A stretch of DNA of 64,000 nt from Hofstenia miamia. Lineage: Eukaryota > Xenacoelomorpha > Acoela. Location: NCBI GenBank assembly GCA_004352715.1, contig SCFE01000010.1, positions 541,672 through 605,671 of the forward strand, read 5' to 3'. The position numbers were made by a program, and so were the translations under genes. Positions 36,501 to 42,685 of this stretch are shown here, in pieces; the first letter of the stretch is position 1; each line of letters begins with the position of its first letter. The notes under the pieces are model-generated. The model had not been told where the DNA came from and ran no database searches. It was given only the letters and a program-made list of their open reading frames with translations.

Positions 36501-36834
36501 TGCAGGTTATCCAAAGCAAATAGTCTATATCAGTGGTATCTAAATTTTTACCCGGCGCGAGAATTTTAAATGATTTTGAATTTGCATAATTGGTTTAACA
36601 GTATCAATGTAAAACTATATTTTCAAATGCACACTAACGTCGATATTAGCACTCAGACATATTGTAATGAATGCATTTTATAAAACGACGTTAACATTAA
36701 GAATGTGTCTGGCCTTATTGCGTGCTTGTAAATGATATGTATTTGAAAGTTGGCTTTACCACTAATCGTTGTTTAGTGAGTCAATGGACTGCTCTCAGCA
36801 GAACGGGGTGGAGGAAGAAATCTTGGTCGATTGA
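1831..36834 (+). CDS. HDAC4: Class IIa histone deacetylase (HDAC4/5/7/9 family), 15 visible exons, 5' partial
   Basis: Spliced gene giving 791 residues in one frame (2376 nt after a 2-base partial codon). Residue 1 below is the first full codon, at 1833. Class IIa HDACs shuttle between nucleus and cytoplasm, bind MEF2 and 14-3-3 proteins and recruit co-repressors. Seen here: a MEF2-binding-type helix (residues 4-18), a 14-3-3 site LRKTSSEP (52-59), a charged helical linker (about 241-310), then the deacetylase domain from about residue 365. The domain has the class IIa structural zinc residues (C377, C379, H385, C457), the active-site pair H508-H509 in RPPGHHAE, and catalytic zinc ligands D546, H548 and D640. 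Y682 in LEGGYEL stands where vertebrate class IIa enzymes have His. The C-terminus keeps a MASLSV motif like the HDAC4 export region. All introns are GT-AG and phases agree at all 14 junctions. The family call is very secure. The single-gene name HDAC4 follows invertebrate usage and is inferred. Confidence 0.93.
2504..3252 (-). mobile_element. Mariner-like element relic with terminal inverted repeats
   Basis: About 749 bp bounded by GGTTGGTTTCAAAGGGGCTAG-like and, inverted, GGGTTGGTTATAAAATGGTTAG-like ends next to TA-rich DNA. Read on the - strand, decayed frames recall insect mariner-type transposases: a [20 protein letters not shown]-like start, [16 protein letters not shown], and [18 protein letters not shown], the counterpart of the catalytic FSDEAHFxLNGxVNKQNC block. 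The first catalytic Asp appears as Asn, and the C-terminal half is missing. It cannot make an active enzyme. Confidence 0.7.
2745..3178 (-). pseudogene. Decayed mariner transposase fragment
   Basis: The coding remnant of the element above. Frames change at least twice between about 3178 and 2745. The N-terminal helix-turn-helix region, the linker and the block around the first catalytic Asp are recognisable; the second and third catalytic residues are absent. Confidence 0.6.
3647..4534 (+). repeat. Left copy of a 0.89-kb direct duplication of Tc1 sequence
   Basis: Essentially identical to 4773-5660 (offset 1126 bases). It contains an older Tc1 fragment (3648-4020) with its own end TAGTGGAAAAAAGAATTC, an (AT) run, and the 5' end plus N-terminal third of the Tc1 transposase gene (from 4062). 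It breaks off at the ambiguous base at 4535 and continues into unrelated DNA, 4536-4772. Confidence 0.8.
4062..4533 (+). pseudogene. Tc1 transposase, truncated left copy
   Basis: Identical to the start of the copy at 5266. It begins [17 protein letters not shown], carries the helix-turn-helix segment ([17 protein letters not shown]), is frameshifted near 4380-4400, and stops at the duplication edge. No catalytic residue is present. Confidence 0.75.
4536..4772. other. Unique spacer between the duplicated Tc1 segments
   Basis: About 240 bases with no match elsewhere in the window, ending in an (AT) run at 4749-4775. Contains no open frame of interest. Confidence 0.5.
5188..6407 (+). mobile_element. 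Tc1-like DNA transposon, full length but inactive
   Basis: About 1220 bp. Left end GTACTGGAAAAAACAATTC then GGCCACC; right end, inverted, GTATTGGAAAAATGTATTC then GGCCACC. The left side borders an (AT) run, consistent with TA target preference. It encodes a DD34E-type transposase broken by frameshifts. The length is normal for the superfamily. Confidence 0.88.
5266..6304 (+). pseudogene. Tc1-like transposase with frameshifts
   Basis: The Tc1 DDE transposase cuts and pastes its own element. Blocks in order: an N-terminal helix-turn-helix (5266-5529), a second DNA-binding helix region ending in [11 protein letters not shown] (5502-5690), [15 protein letters not shown] with the first Asp at 5739-5741, [33 protein letters not shown] with the second Asp at 5980-5982, and [16 protein letters not shown] with the Glu at 6089-6091. 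The three acidic residues are all present, and the second Asp and the Glu lie about 35 residues apart. At least three frameshifts and an in-frame stop near 5712 prevent a full product. An ambiguous base at 5827 makes one break uncertain. Confidence 0.85.
6894..7259 (+). mobile_element. hAT-like MITE family A, full-length copy
   Basis: 366 bp. Begins CAGACTTGTCAACGAGCC and ends with its imperfect inverted copy (GTTGAAAAGTCTT). Direct repeats TAATGTTA flank it at 6886-6893 and 7260-7267, an exact 8-bp target duplication. Eight-bp duplications and a CAG start are typical of hAT elements. There is no open frame, so it is non-autonomous. Both ends carry tandem CGAGC/GGCTC words that could form hairpins. 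Confidence 0.88.
7447..7464. other. 18-base match to the Tn5/Nextera mosaic end
   Basis: CTGTCTCTTATACACATC equals 18 of the 19 bases of the reverse-complemented mosaic end used in Nextera libraries. A chance match of this length in 64 kb is very unlikely. It is most likely an untrimmed adapter trace at a join between reads. Confidence 0.7.
7801..7834. repeat. Perfect 34-bp palindrome
   Basis: CCAAGGACGCCTATATT followed directly by its exact reverse complement, with no spacer. The centre is ATTAAT. It could be a collapsed pair of terminal inverted repeats or a cruciform-forming site. Confidence 0.9.
8815..9258 (+). repeat. Direct duplication around an 8-N gap
   Basis: The segment 8815-9029 recurs from 9038 (offset 223), both ending in an (AT) run, separated by 8 N at 9030-9037. 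The copies differ by only a couple of bases near the AT run (ATTTAAATG versus ATGTATATG). Probably two alleles or read ends not merged across the microsatellite. Confidence 0.8.
9731..9914 (+). mobile_element. TA-flanked MITE family D, copy 1
   Basis: Bounded by a TAGAATTCTACAGAACC-like end and an inverted GGGGCTGCGGGACCAG end. The interior has GGGACTGG/CCAGTCCC words shared with the copies at 10104, 11016 and 34559. The ends are diverged. Confidence 0.5.
10104..10205 (+). mobile_element. TA-flanked MITE family D, short copy 2
   Basis: GGGTTCTGTGGGACCAG at the left and CCAGTCCCACAGC at the right form an inverted pair of about 100 bp. It probably arose by internal deletion. Confidence 0.5.
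11016..11145 (+). mobile_element. TA-flanked MITE family D, copy 3
   Basis: 130 bp between TA dinucleotides (11014-11015, 11146-11147). Left end GGGTTCTCTGGGGTCC, right end inverted GGGTTCTACGGAACC. No coding capacity. TA flanks point to Tc1/mariner-type mobilisation. Confidence 0.6.
15376..15569 (+). CDS. HDAC4: HDAC exon 2: 14-3-3 site and basic stretch
   Basis: Acceptor tttag ends at 15375 and donor gtaaat begins at 15570. One incoming base completes CTA (Leu) with exon 1. It encodes [13 protein letters not shown], the CaMK/14-3-3 phosphosite (human HDAC4 Ser246 region; here residue S57), followed by [15 protein letters not shown], the counterpart of the vertebrate nuclear-localisation segment. 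Vertebrate HDAC4 has more arginines there, so the basic character is weaker here. It ends in phase 1. Confidence 0.93.
15570..18380 (+). other. Intron 2-3, no further feature
   Basis: AT-rich intron. Open frames at 15887-16126 and 17740-18090 have no recognisable protein and lack matching splice signals. Confidence 0.6.
18381..18460 (+). CDS. HDAC4: HDAC exon 3: Ser/Pro-rich linker
   Basis: Acceptor gggcag at 18380, donor gtagca at 18461. The incoming GT completes AGT (Ser), and the exon leaves in phase 0. The peptide ([20 protein letters not shown] and on) is serine/proline-rich like the HDAC4 region after the SSPL motif. The pyrimidine tract is weak, but frame and phase fit both neighbours exactly. 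Confidence 0.75.
18461..20764 (+). other. Intron 3-4
   Basis: AT-rich intron without a supported gene. A short stretch at 20452-20500 repeats the GGGAC-rich words of the TA-flanked MITE family, next to an (AT) run at 20500-20517. The open frame 20114-20437 is hydrophobic and AT-driven. Confidence 0.6.
20765..20878 (+). CDS. HDAC4: HDAC exon 4: linker
   Basis: Acceptor tttttag at 20764, donor gtaagt at 20879. It is 114 nt, exactly 38 codons, phase 0 in and out. The peptide begins [19 protein letters not shown] and ends PPLKRSV. No specific motif is recognised. It is supported by strong splice signals, an open frame and phase agreement with exons 3 and 5. Confidence 0.75.
24523..24869 (-). mobile_element. 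hAT-like MITE family A, second full-length copy
   Basis: 347 bp, the same family as 6894-7259 but inverted. Begins CAGACTTGTCAACGAGCC, ends GTTGACAAGTCTG, and is flanked by an exact 8-bp duplication TTACTGAT (24515-24522 and 24870-24877). No coding capacity. Lies in HDAC intron 4-5. Confidence 0.9.
25274..25632 (+). mobile_element. hAT-like MITE family B
   Basis: 359 bp. Terminal inverted repeats are CAGAGGTGGACACGGGC and, inverted, CAGAGATGGACACGGGC. It is flanked by GGCCAGCG (25266-25273) and GGCCAGCA (25633-25640), an 8-bp duplication with one mismatch. A CAGAG start plus 8-bp duplication is the classical hAT signature. The interior is rich in GGGCCG/CGGCCC words near both ends; no open frame of interest. 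One copy in the window. Confidence 0.9.
27545..27742. other. Assembly gap, 198 N inside (AT)n
   Basis: Lies 100 bases before HDAC exon 5, in the intron. Confidence 0.95.
27843..28074 (+). CDS. HDAC4: HDAC exon 5: Ala/Ser/Pro-rich linker
   Basis: Acceptor gtttag at 27842, donor gtattc at 28075. Phase 0 in, phase 1 out. It encodes a low-complexity Pro/Ala/Ser segment ([20 protein letters not shown] at the start) followed by a more complex stretch ending GSFAPTQK. The exon is clearly more GC-rich than the flanking introns. It has no 14-3-3 motif of the RTQSAP type. It follows 101 bases after a 198-N gap, which could hide another exon. Confidence 0.75.
28075..30178 (+). other. Intron 5-6
   Basis: No supported exon. 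An exon-like, GC-richer stretch at 28605-28699 with good splice signals is out of phase with both neighbours (see findings). Confidence 0.55.
30179..30330 (+). CDS. HDAC4: HDAC exon 6: charged helical linker
   Basis: Acceptor gtttag at 30178, donor gtaaga at 30331. An acceptor at 30172 would add Leu-Gly in the same frame and cannot be excluded. Two incoming bases complete a Gly codon with exon 5. The sequence is rich in K, R, E, Q and L ([15 protein letters not shown], then [16 protein letters not shown]), consistent with a long amphipathic or coiled-coil helix in the place of the vertebrate linker's Gln-rich segment. Phase 0 out. Confidence 0.85.
30666..30812 (+). CDS. HDAC4: HDAC exon 7: end of helical linker
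   Basis: Acceptor attttag at 30665, donor gtacgc at 30813. It is 49 codons, phase 0 both sides. It starts [20 protein letters not shown], continuing the helix of exon 6, then turns polar (DEESPKSQ) and ends [14 protein letters not shown]. The donor is weaker than most. The intron that follows carries a 280-bp MITE. Confidence 0.85.
30855..31134 (+). mobile_element. hAT-like MITE family C
   Basis: 280 bp inside the HDAC intron between exons 7 and 8. Perfect 12-bp terminal inverted repeats TAGAGAGTGACA, flanked by an exact 8-bp duplication CATGTTAT (30847-30854, 31135-31142). Near the right end are GGTTCGG/CGGGTT-type words. It makes up most of the 375-base intron, and its ends lie 42 and 53 bases from the exons. 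Confidence 0.9.
31188..31394 (+). CDS. HDAC4: HDAC exon 8: start of deacetylase domain
   Basis: Acceptor gtttag at 31187, donor gtaagt at 31395. It is 69 codons, phase 0. It contains [19 protein letters not shown] and [20 protein letters not shown], a direct match to the class IIa entry segment (vertebrate GVVYDTxMLKHQCxCG...[20 protein letters not shown]). C377, C379 and H385 are structural zinc ligands specific to class IIa enzymes. Confidence 0.97.
31440..31489 (+). CDS. HDAC4: HDAC exon 9: short deacetylase exon
   Basis: A 50-nt exon after a 45-nt intron (31395-31439), donor gtattg at 31490. The peptide [17 protein letters not shown] equals the vertebrate segment GRKATLEELQTVHS. It ends with AG of a Ser codon completed by the first base of exon 10. 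Confidence 0.93.
31490..32674 (+). other. Intron 9-10, no further feature
   Basis: About 1.2 kb. A GC-richer patch at about 32035-32210 has no open frame or terminal repeat that I can define. Confidence 0.6.
32675..32944 (+). CDS. HDAC4: HDAC exon 10: active-site His pair
   Basis: Acceptor atttag at 32674, donor gtgaga at 32945. It encodes [29 protein letters not shown] and [19 protein letters not shown]457 in LPCGG is the fourth class IIa structural zinc ligand. H508-H509 is the catalytic pair. Vertebrate enzymes have HHAEESTPMGFC here; this one has KNQAL, a change in the loop just after the His pair. Phase 2 out. Confidence 0.97.
33246..33453 (+). CDS. HDAC4: HDAC exon 11: catalytic zinc ligands Asp and His
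   Basis: Acceptor ttttcag at 33245, donor gtactt at 33454. It encodes [33 protein letters not shown] and [18 protein letters not shown]546 and H548 are catalytic zinc ligands. This is the most conserved part of the gene and matches class IIa HDACs almost residue for residue. Phase 0 out. Confidence 0.97.
33612..33828 (+). CDS. HDAC4: HDAC exon 12: third zinc ligand
   Basis: Acceptor atttag at 33611, donor gtaagc at 33829. It encodes [35 protein letters not shown] and [14 protein letters not shown]640 in SAGFD is the third catalytic zinc ligand. Vertebrates have a two-glycine insert (TGGLDPP) where this enzyme has [10 protein letters not shown]. Phase 1 out; the codon is completed as Cys by exon 13. 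Confidence 0.97.
33829..34851 (+). other. Intron 12-13 with a MITE
   Basis: About 1 kb of intron. Its last quarter is the TA-flanked MITE at 34559-34816. Nothing else is seen. Confidence 0.65.
34559..34816 (+). mobile_element. TA-flanked MITE family D, copy 4 in HDAC intron
   Basis: 258 bp between TA dinucleotides (34557-34558, 34817-34818). Left GGGCTCTGCGGTACC, right inverted GGTTCTGCGAGATC. It shares the GGGACxGGGACC words of the family. It ends 35 bases before HDAC exon 13, so it supplies part of the region where a branch point would be expected. Confidence 0.65.
34852..35070 (+). CDS. HDAC4: HDAC exon 13: catalytic Tyr position
   Basis: Acceptor ttttag at 34851, donor gtaggt at 35071. 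It encodes [20 protein letters not shown] and [20 protein letters not shown]. The tyrosine (Y682) in GGY occupies the transition-state-stabilising position, which is His in vertebrate HDAC4/5/7/9 (GGHDL). A TA-flanked MITE ends only 34 bases upstream of the exon, close to the branch region. Phase 1 out. Confidence 0.96.
35557..35683 (+). CDS. HDAC4: HDAC exon 14: end of domain and export-like motif
   Basis: Acceptor gtttag at 35556, donor gtaagc at 35684. The peptide [20 protein letters not shown] runs to [12 protein letters not shown]. The MASLSV motif matches vertebrate TAMASLSVG, part of the HDAC4 C-terminal nuclear-export region. Phase 2 out. Confidence 0.9.
35684..36776 (+). other. Intron 14-15
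   Basis: AT-rich intron with an (AT) run at about 36045-36070. At 36532 a CAGTGGTATCTAAA-type sequence resembles the end of hAT elements, but I could not find a partner end. Confidence 0.55.
36777..36834 (+). CDS. HDAC4: HDAC exon 15: acidic C-terminus and stop
   Basis: Acceptor gtttag at 36776. The first base completes TGT (Cys), then [18 protein letters not shown] and a TGA stop at 36832-36834. The short acidic tail resembles the vertebrate end (EEPMEEEPPL). It is the last coding exon because frame, phase and a sensible terminus coincide. Confidence 0.85.
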
Positions 36835-37023
36835 AGTGCTGCTGTTTTGAACTCTAATATTAAGCCTCATCAAATGGGGCAAACGTTGACGACAGCGTAT
36901 TTCAGCTAATTTGGTGCTAAATCACTGCTATTTTGTAGGTTTGTATAAAGAGTGCAATTTAAGTAGATAACAATTCATTGATGTACCTATAATTTGGATT
37001 ATTTGCATTTGAAGATTGTTTAA

Positions 37024-37270
37024 AATAAATGTTTTGGCGTCACTATTCCCTTTTATTGGCCTACATTCTAATACCATTTTATAAGCGAAATGTTGAAAAG
37101 ACTGTAACCCAACCAAGCAATTAGTGGAATATAAAGTCAAAAATTGATTTACTTTTTACTTGGGTACTAATTGGATAATAAGTCTATTAAATTTTGTTTA
37201 ACAAGGTTTGAATACTAGTGGTAGAATTTGAGAATCATATTTAATAACAAGTGGAGAACAAAACAATAAA
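37024..37270 (+). promoter_or_regulatory. Candidate polyadenylation signals of the HDAC gene
   Basis: AATAAA occurs at 37024-37029 (190 bases after the stop) and again at 37265-37270. Either could end a short 3' UTR. In DNA this AT-rich the hexamer is frequent by chance, so this is only a positional suggestion. Confidence 0.3.
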
Positions 37271-38023
37271 ATCATGGTAATTACACTTTTACTTAAAAGT
37301 TGGCGTTTGCCAAAATGTTATGACAGGAATTATGTATTTAGACATTTACTATATATTATATGTGGCTTTTGCCCTCATCCAATAGAAGCAGTGAACGAGT
37401 ATGGAACATCTAAGATGTGATTGCAATTTTAAAATTCTAACATAATTGTATTAACTACCACGTTAATTTTAATAATAACAATTGCTTCAAAATTATTCTA
37501 TGTTAATCACTGTTTAATACTGCAAAGCTAGACGTCGCATTGTGCAAATTGTGTTTATAGCTTCATCTTATAATCCAAGCAGCCTTTAGGACCTTTAAGC
37601 TAATTAATTCACTTTACTATTTCGAATGATGATTATGGAAAACGTAAAAATTTGTTAACTATATAATTATTTACATTTTTGAAGAAATTTGGATCTGTTT
37701 TTGATGTACTTTCAATTACGTAATTTATGTAGGAATACGCTTGTACATGAATTTTAATTAAAATGAATAATTTTCTAAAGAATTTTTTAACAAGATTGAT
37801 GGATTCAGTATGATGACATGGATCACATTAAGACAAATTAAAAATGAAAAAATCTCATATGTTTACTACTGTTTGAAGTTAATTTATCGCAAATGGTTTA
37901 TACAAATATTGCAACTGCAATATGTATGCTCATAATTCGACTTTAATTATTAGCAAGAAAATCGATCAGGTCATTTTCATCAATTCGATCCGATTTGTGA
38001 TTACGGCGTAGCCGCACCAGCCA

Positions 38024-38057
<34 letters not shown>

Positions 38058-38060
<3 letters not shown>

Positions 38061-38384
38061 GCTGAATTGTCAGAATATAATTTAACTTTCGTTTTCTAAC
38101 CTTGTTAGTTGGAATTAATTGCTAAAGAAATAATGAACATAACTTATTNNNNNNNNNNNNNNNNNNNNNNNNNNNNNNNNNNNNNNNNNNNNNNNNNNNN
38201 NNNNNNNNNNNNNNNNNNNNNNNNNNNNNNNNNNNNNNNNNNNNNNNNNNNNNNNNNNNNNNNNNNNNNNNNNNNNNNNNNNTATATATATATAATGCTG
38301 AATTGTCAGAATATAATTTAACTTTCGTTTTCTAACCTTGTTAGTTGGAATTAATTGCTAAAGAAATAATGAACATAACTTATT
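38058..38384 (+). repeat. Direct duplication flanking a 134-N gap
   Basis: The 91 bases at 38058-38148, just before the gap (38149-38282), recur without visible change at 38294-38384 just after it, each copy next to an (AT) run. This is the usual picture of a gap whose two sides overlap. Confidence 0.85.
38149..38282. other. Assembly gap, 134 N
   Basis: Flanked by a 91-base direct duplication, so the true gap may be small or negative. Confidence 0.95.
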
Positions 38385-39673
38385 AGAACTCTTCCTTTAG
38401 CAGTATAGCTATTTTTTCAGAAAACTGCACCAAATTTAGTGTTTAATAAACGTAATTTAATTACTAGAAAATAATTTTACAAATTATGCAATTGATTTAA
38501 GTGGTAATTTGATCCATGTATGGAAAATCAATCAGACTTTAAGACGTTTAAAGGCATTAAAAATGCTGTCTTATTAGTAAGTAATTAGCAGATGTGCATC
38601 AATTAATAGAAACAACTAATGAAAAAGACTAGTTATAGTTGAATTAATGAAACCAAAATGTTCTCCGCCGATATTTAAGACTGACATCTTAGATATTCAA
38701 AGATGCTTAACAACTGGAAAAAAAGTATTATTATCAAGTCGAGCTTTATTGATGGGCTTCAGTTAATTCCATAAGCATCAAATACTTTTTTTGAAACAGT
38801 ATATTTTCCATTCCTTTTTTTCAAAATATTTTTTATTAGAAAAGTGATGAAATACTTCACTCCTTCATATATTTGGTGAATTCTTATATAAGCTATTTTA
38901 GCACAACCACATTTTTTATTACAGACAATGTAATTATGCAAATTAATACTTCCTTATTAGTAGTATATGAGTGAAAAATAATCATTTATCCGTTGACAAC
39001 TAATATCAGGTTATTGTTCTTTGAATTGTACCAAACATCTTATCGTTCAATTTCAAGAGTTTTGTTCCTTTCGTTTTTGATCTATTCTTTGCAGTTTTTA
39101 TCACTAGTTGACTCGAATAATAAACATGCTCTGATTCCATGTTTTCAATTTTGTGAATATACTTATTTTGAATGGGCATACGGCTCCTAAAACTAGACAG
39201 CTGCTCATCAATAGTAGATTTATAATTCAAATTGTCAGAATATTTTGAAAATTTCTTGATTGTGATGTCTCATACCAGGATTATCAGAACGCAAATGGTA
39301 AAGCAATTGTATAAATTATTTTTTTGTTATGCCCTTACCAAATATTGGCTCATTTTTAATGTTTTTATCAAAAAATTGTTCTAAAAAGTGCATAAATTTT
39401 ATCTTCATAAGTCGTCCGTCGCAATTGAAACAAATTAGTGACAGAAAGATAAAATGTATCACCTAAAAGTTAATGAAAATCAGGCCTATCCACACAACCT
39501 GTATTGATGGATTTTCAGCTACATGGACAATATTTTATTGGTCTTATTTGCTATGAGGATTTTTGAGATATTATATATGAACTTTAAGAGACTATAATGA
39601 TTGGTGTTTTTTTTTTTGGCAAACTTTGCTTTTCAAAATGAGCCAAATGAAATAATACATTGCATTGAGATCA

Positions 39674-39805
39674 GCGAGCTTGTGGCCCATTGAGAATGTT
39701 TGGGCTAAAATGGAAACCATTTTAAAACACAATTTTGAGCTACCTGAATATTCTACAAATTTATTTAACACCATTCAGCATATTTCTTCGTGGAATAGGC
39801 ATTAA
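39674..39805 (+). pseudogene. C-terminal Tc1-like transposase fragment
   Basis: Reads PIENVWAKMETILKHNFELP and on to ISSWNRH before a stop. PIENVWAKME is the block containing the third catalytic residue (Glu) of Tc1/mariner transposases (family form SPDLNPIENLW). The residues before it are degraded. It belongs to a different lineage from the element at 5188. Confidence 0.55.
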
Positions 39806-41192
39806 TAAAACTTTAAGAATGATTTTTGGATTAATTGTATTAGTTTTATTCCCTTAGCTATTTGATTAGTTACCAACTTTTAGATTTTATAGAATGTGTC
39901 AAGCCTGTAATGATAATTTCTCTGTGAGATAACGATGGATGAAACATTCGCGCATTTGTAAAAACACCGGACGAAATTCTTCCAAGTGGTATACGCTTAG
40001 TCATTAATGAAGTGCTGATCAGCATTGTAAAGTGTAAAAAATTCATTTAACCCTATTTTACCCATATTTTTAGATATAACTCAGAGACCGCTTTAAATTA
40101 ACTATCATTCTATGACTTTATTCATTAACTTCTTCTGCAAATGTTGACGCGAAAATTATGCCGATAAGGTCAAGGCTTACAAAGTTATAGCGATTTTAAA
40201 AAATAAAGCCGATGAAAAACCGACATTTTTTGAGTTGAAAATAACCATTTTGCATGTAAAGGCTATAAATTGAAACCAATGCATAATTTTCAATGTAAAA
40301 TTTCAATTAGATGTCTGCTATGTTTATTTGCATTATAGGCCTTTCTCTTAATTCCTATTTAGTAAAATTTCAAACATTTTGTGTCAATAATGAGAATTAA
40401 GTAAATTTGATACATAACCAAATTAATATGCGTATAATTTGCATATTAATTATCGTATCACAAACTGGTTTTGAGAGAATATTCCTGAAATGTCAAAGTA
40501 TATCCACACCAAATTCAGTGTTGATTGGATGTACCATTTCTGCTACAAAAAAGCCCAGGTAAATATGGTTAATATTAACAATTCTTCTACCATTATTGAT
40601 TTTGTTGTAGGTGGGAATGGGTCCAGCTAAAAAATTAAGGCAAAAAGGTTGTCCATGAGTAAAAAATGGTTGAGAACCACTGGTGTAATAGTAATTTTAT
40701 CATTAATATAAAACTATTAACGAGCATTGAAAGGCGATCAGAGCCAGACCATGCTATTCTTCAATAACTTGAAGCCGTCTATTTAAGGCAAGATAATGTG
40801 TTTTGAAGTTAGGCAGTTGTAACTAAAAATTAGACCCAGGTCATAAGCATTTAAACTTCTTTCTTTAGTTTTGAACTACCCAGCAATTCTAATGGAACAA
40901 ATTAGTAACAAAGTTTTTTTCAATTCAAAGTACTAACTTTGGTGTTGATCGGATGTAATGTTTCCGAAATCTTATGGGGGCCAAATCGGCCCCTCAGGAA
41001 TTCCTGCTACAAAAATGCACAGGTAAAGTAGGCTTAAAGCTGTAGCATCATCGTTCTTTTACACACTTCTTTGTGTATTTCAGATTTATAAATTTTTAAA
41101 ATCAGTTCTTTGTGCAACCGATAGACTTCTGAATTAATTTTCTTTGAACGTTCTTTTTCACCAATTAGAATCAAAATAATAATAACTTAATA

Positions 41193-42202
41193 ATGACTTT
41201 CCTTAAAAATCCACAGCAAATAGTTATGCTTAATGGTAAAAAATCAAAATATATTATGACGGACCGTGGGGTTCCACAGGGCACAGTTCTCGGACCTATT
41301 CTATTTGCAATCTATGTTAATGACATAACTCAACAGGTAAAAAACAGTAAAATTTATCAATATGCAGATGATACATGTATTATAAATACTGATATAAATG
41401 CCTTTAATGCAACTAAAAATCTCCAACATGACATCGAAAATTTAACAAAATATTTCTCAAATAATCAATTGAAAGTAAATATTGAAAAAACAAAATTTAT
41501 AATATTCTCCCCTAAGTCAAACAGAAATCTCACAAAAAACATAGGACTTAAATTAAATAATGTACCAATAAAGCAAAGCGAATCTATTAACTATTTAGGT
41601 GTTGAAATTGACAATGATTTAAACTTCGAACAATTCTTCATGGTTAAAATTAAAAAAATGGCTTCTGGAGTTAGGTATCTTTTTCATCTCAGAAATATTT
41701 CAAATACGTACCACAAACAATTAATAAATGCACTCTGCCTTTCACACTTTCAATATTGCTCATTCGTCTTTACAAATATTAATTCAAAACATCGCATCCC
41801 CTGTCTAAAAATTTTAATTGGTTCCTTAAAATACTCAATTTTGCACAAGAACACGACAATGCATCCGATTACCTATTAAAATACAAAATACTATCTCCTT
41901 ATTATAAAATTCAAATGCATATGTTATTAATATTATTTAAATTCAAATTTGGTCAAGCTGCAATTTCATTTTTAAAACAGTATATTAAATTAAATGAACG
42001 GTCTCAAACATTTTTATGCGTGGATAAATATTTTAATAGTTTTCACCACACAGCAACTAAATTATGGAATAACTTAAATAGAGAAATTAAATTTGAAAAA
42101 AATTACAAAAAATTCAGAAAGAAATTGCGAACATTCCTTTTTAATAGACAATGCCTACTTAATGACAATAATACACTACATTCATTTGAAAATTTTGTAT
42201 AA
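41193..42202 (+). pseudogene. Non-LTR retrotransposon reverse transcriptase, 5'-truncated
   Basis: Two frames, 41193-41879 and 41915-42202, together cover the later part of a LINE reverse transcriptase: RGVPQGTVLGPILFAIYVND, then YADDT (the catalytic Asp pair), NNQLKVNIEKTKFIIFSPKS and INYLGVEIDNDLNF, then a thumb-like region and a C-terminal FHHTATKLWNNLNREI...FRKKLRTFL segment. The endonuclease domain and the first reverse-transcriptase motifs are missing, as expected from incomplete reverse transcription. A frameshift near 41880 breaks the frame. The style resembles CR1/L2/Jockey-type elements; the clade is not resolved. Confidence 0.9.
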
Positions 42203-42376
42203 AAAGCACACACACAACACACACAGACACATTTTAATATTATATATATTTATTATATTTGTAAATAGCTTTTTGTAGTTTTGTGGTTTATAGTTTTTTT
42301 GTACCTCTTTCTTGTAGCAATAAATTGCTTTTGAATCTTATTATTACTATAGCTCTGAAACTCTATTTTAAGGTTG

Positions 42377-42425
<49 letters not shown>
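42203..42425 (+). mobile_element. 3' UTR and (TTA)n tail of the non-LTR element
   Basis: After the last coding frame come an ACACACAGACAC stretch, TTGCTTTTGAATCTTATTATTAC, and a pure (TTA)n run at about 42378-42425. Simple-repeat tails are normal for several LINE clades. Confidence 0.65.
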
Positions 42426-42685
42426 TGGAATGATTTAAATAAGGAGACTAGAGTAGAAAAAAAATTACAAAAAATTTAGAAAAAAATTCAAATGTGCAGT
42501 TTTACATTGACAAAATACAATCGGAGACACAAACATGCTAAACACATTTACTGATTTTTTACGCTGAGCTGACCACATACATAGACACACACAAACATAA
42601 ATTTTTATTATTATATATTTCATATTTAGTTTGTAGATTAATTGTAACTTTTTAGCAAATATATTGCTTTGACTCTTATTATTAC
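42426..42685 (+). mobile_element. Second, diverged 3' end of the same LINE family
   Basis: Starts inside the C-terminal coding end (TGGAATGATTTAAATAAGGA, then AAAAAATTACAAAAAATTTAG), runs through an ACACACAAACATAA patch, and ends TTGCTTTGACTCTTATTATTAC, parallel to the first copy. It begins directly after the (TTA) tail of the first copy and is cut by the 749-N gap. Confidence 0.65.

Larger units (their letters stand above)
36835..41192. other. 3' flank of HDAC and intergenic DNA
   Basis: AT-rich, with no host gene I can support. It holds the candidate polyadenylation sites, a gap duplication (38058-38384), a small Tc1 transposase relic (39674-39805) and an orphan hAT-type end at 40668-40682. 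Confidence 0.5.
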
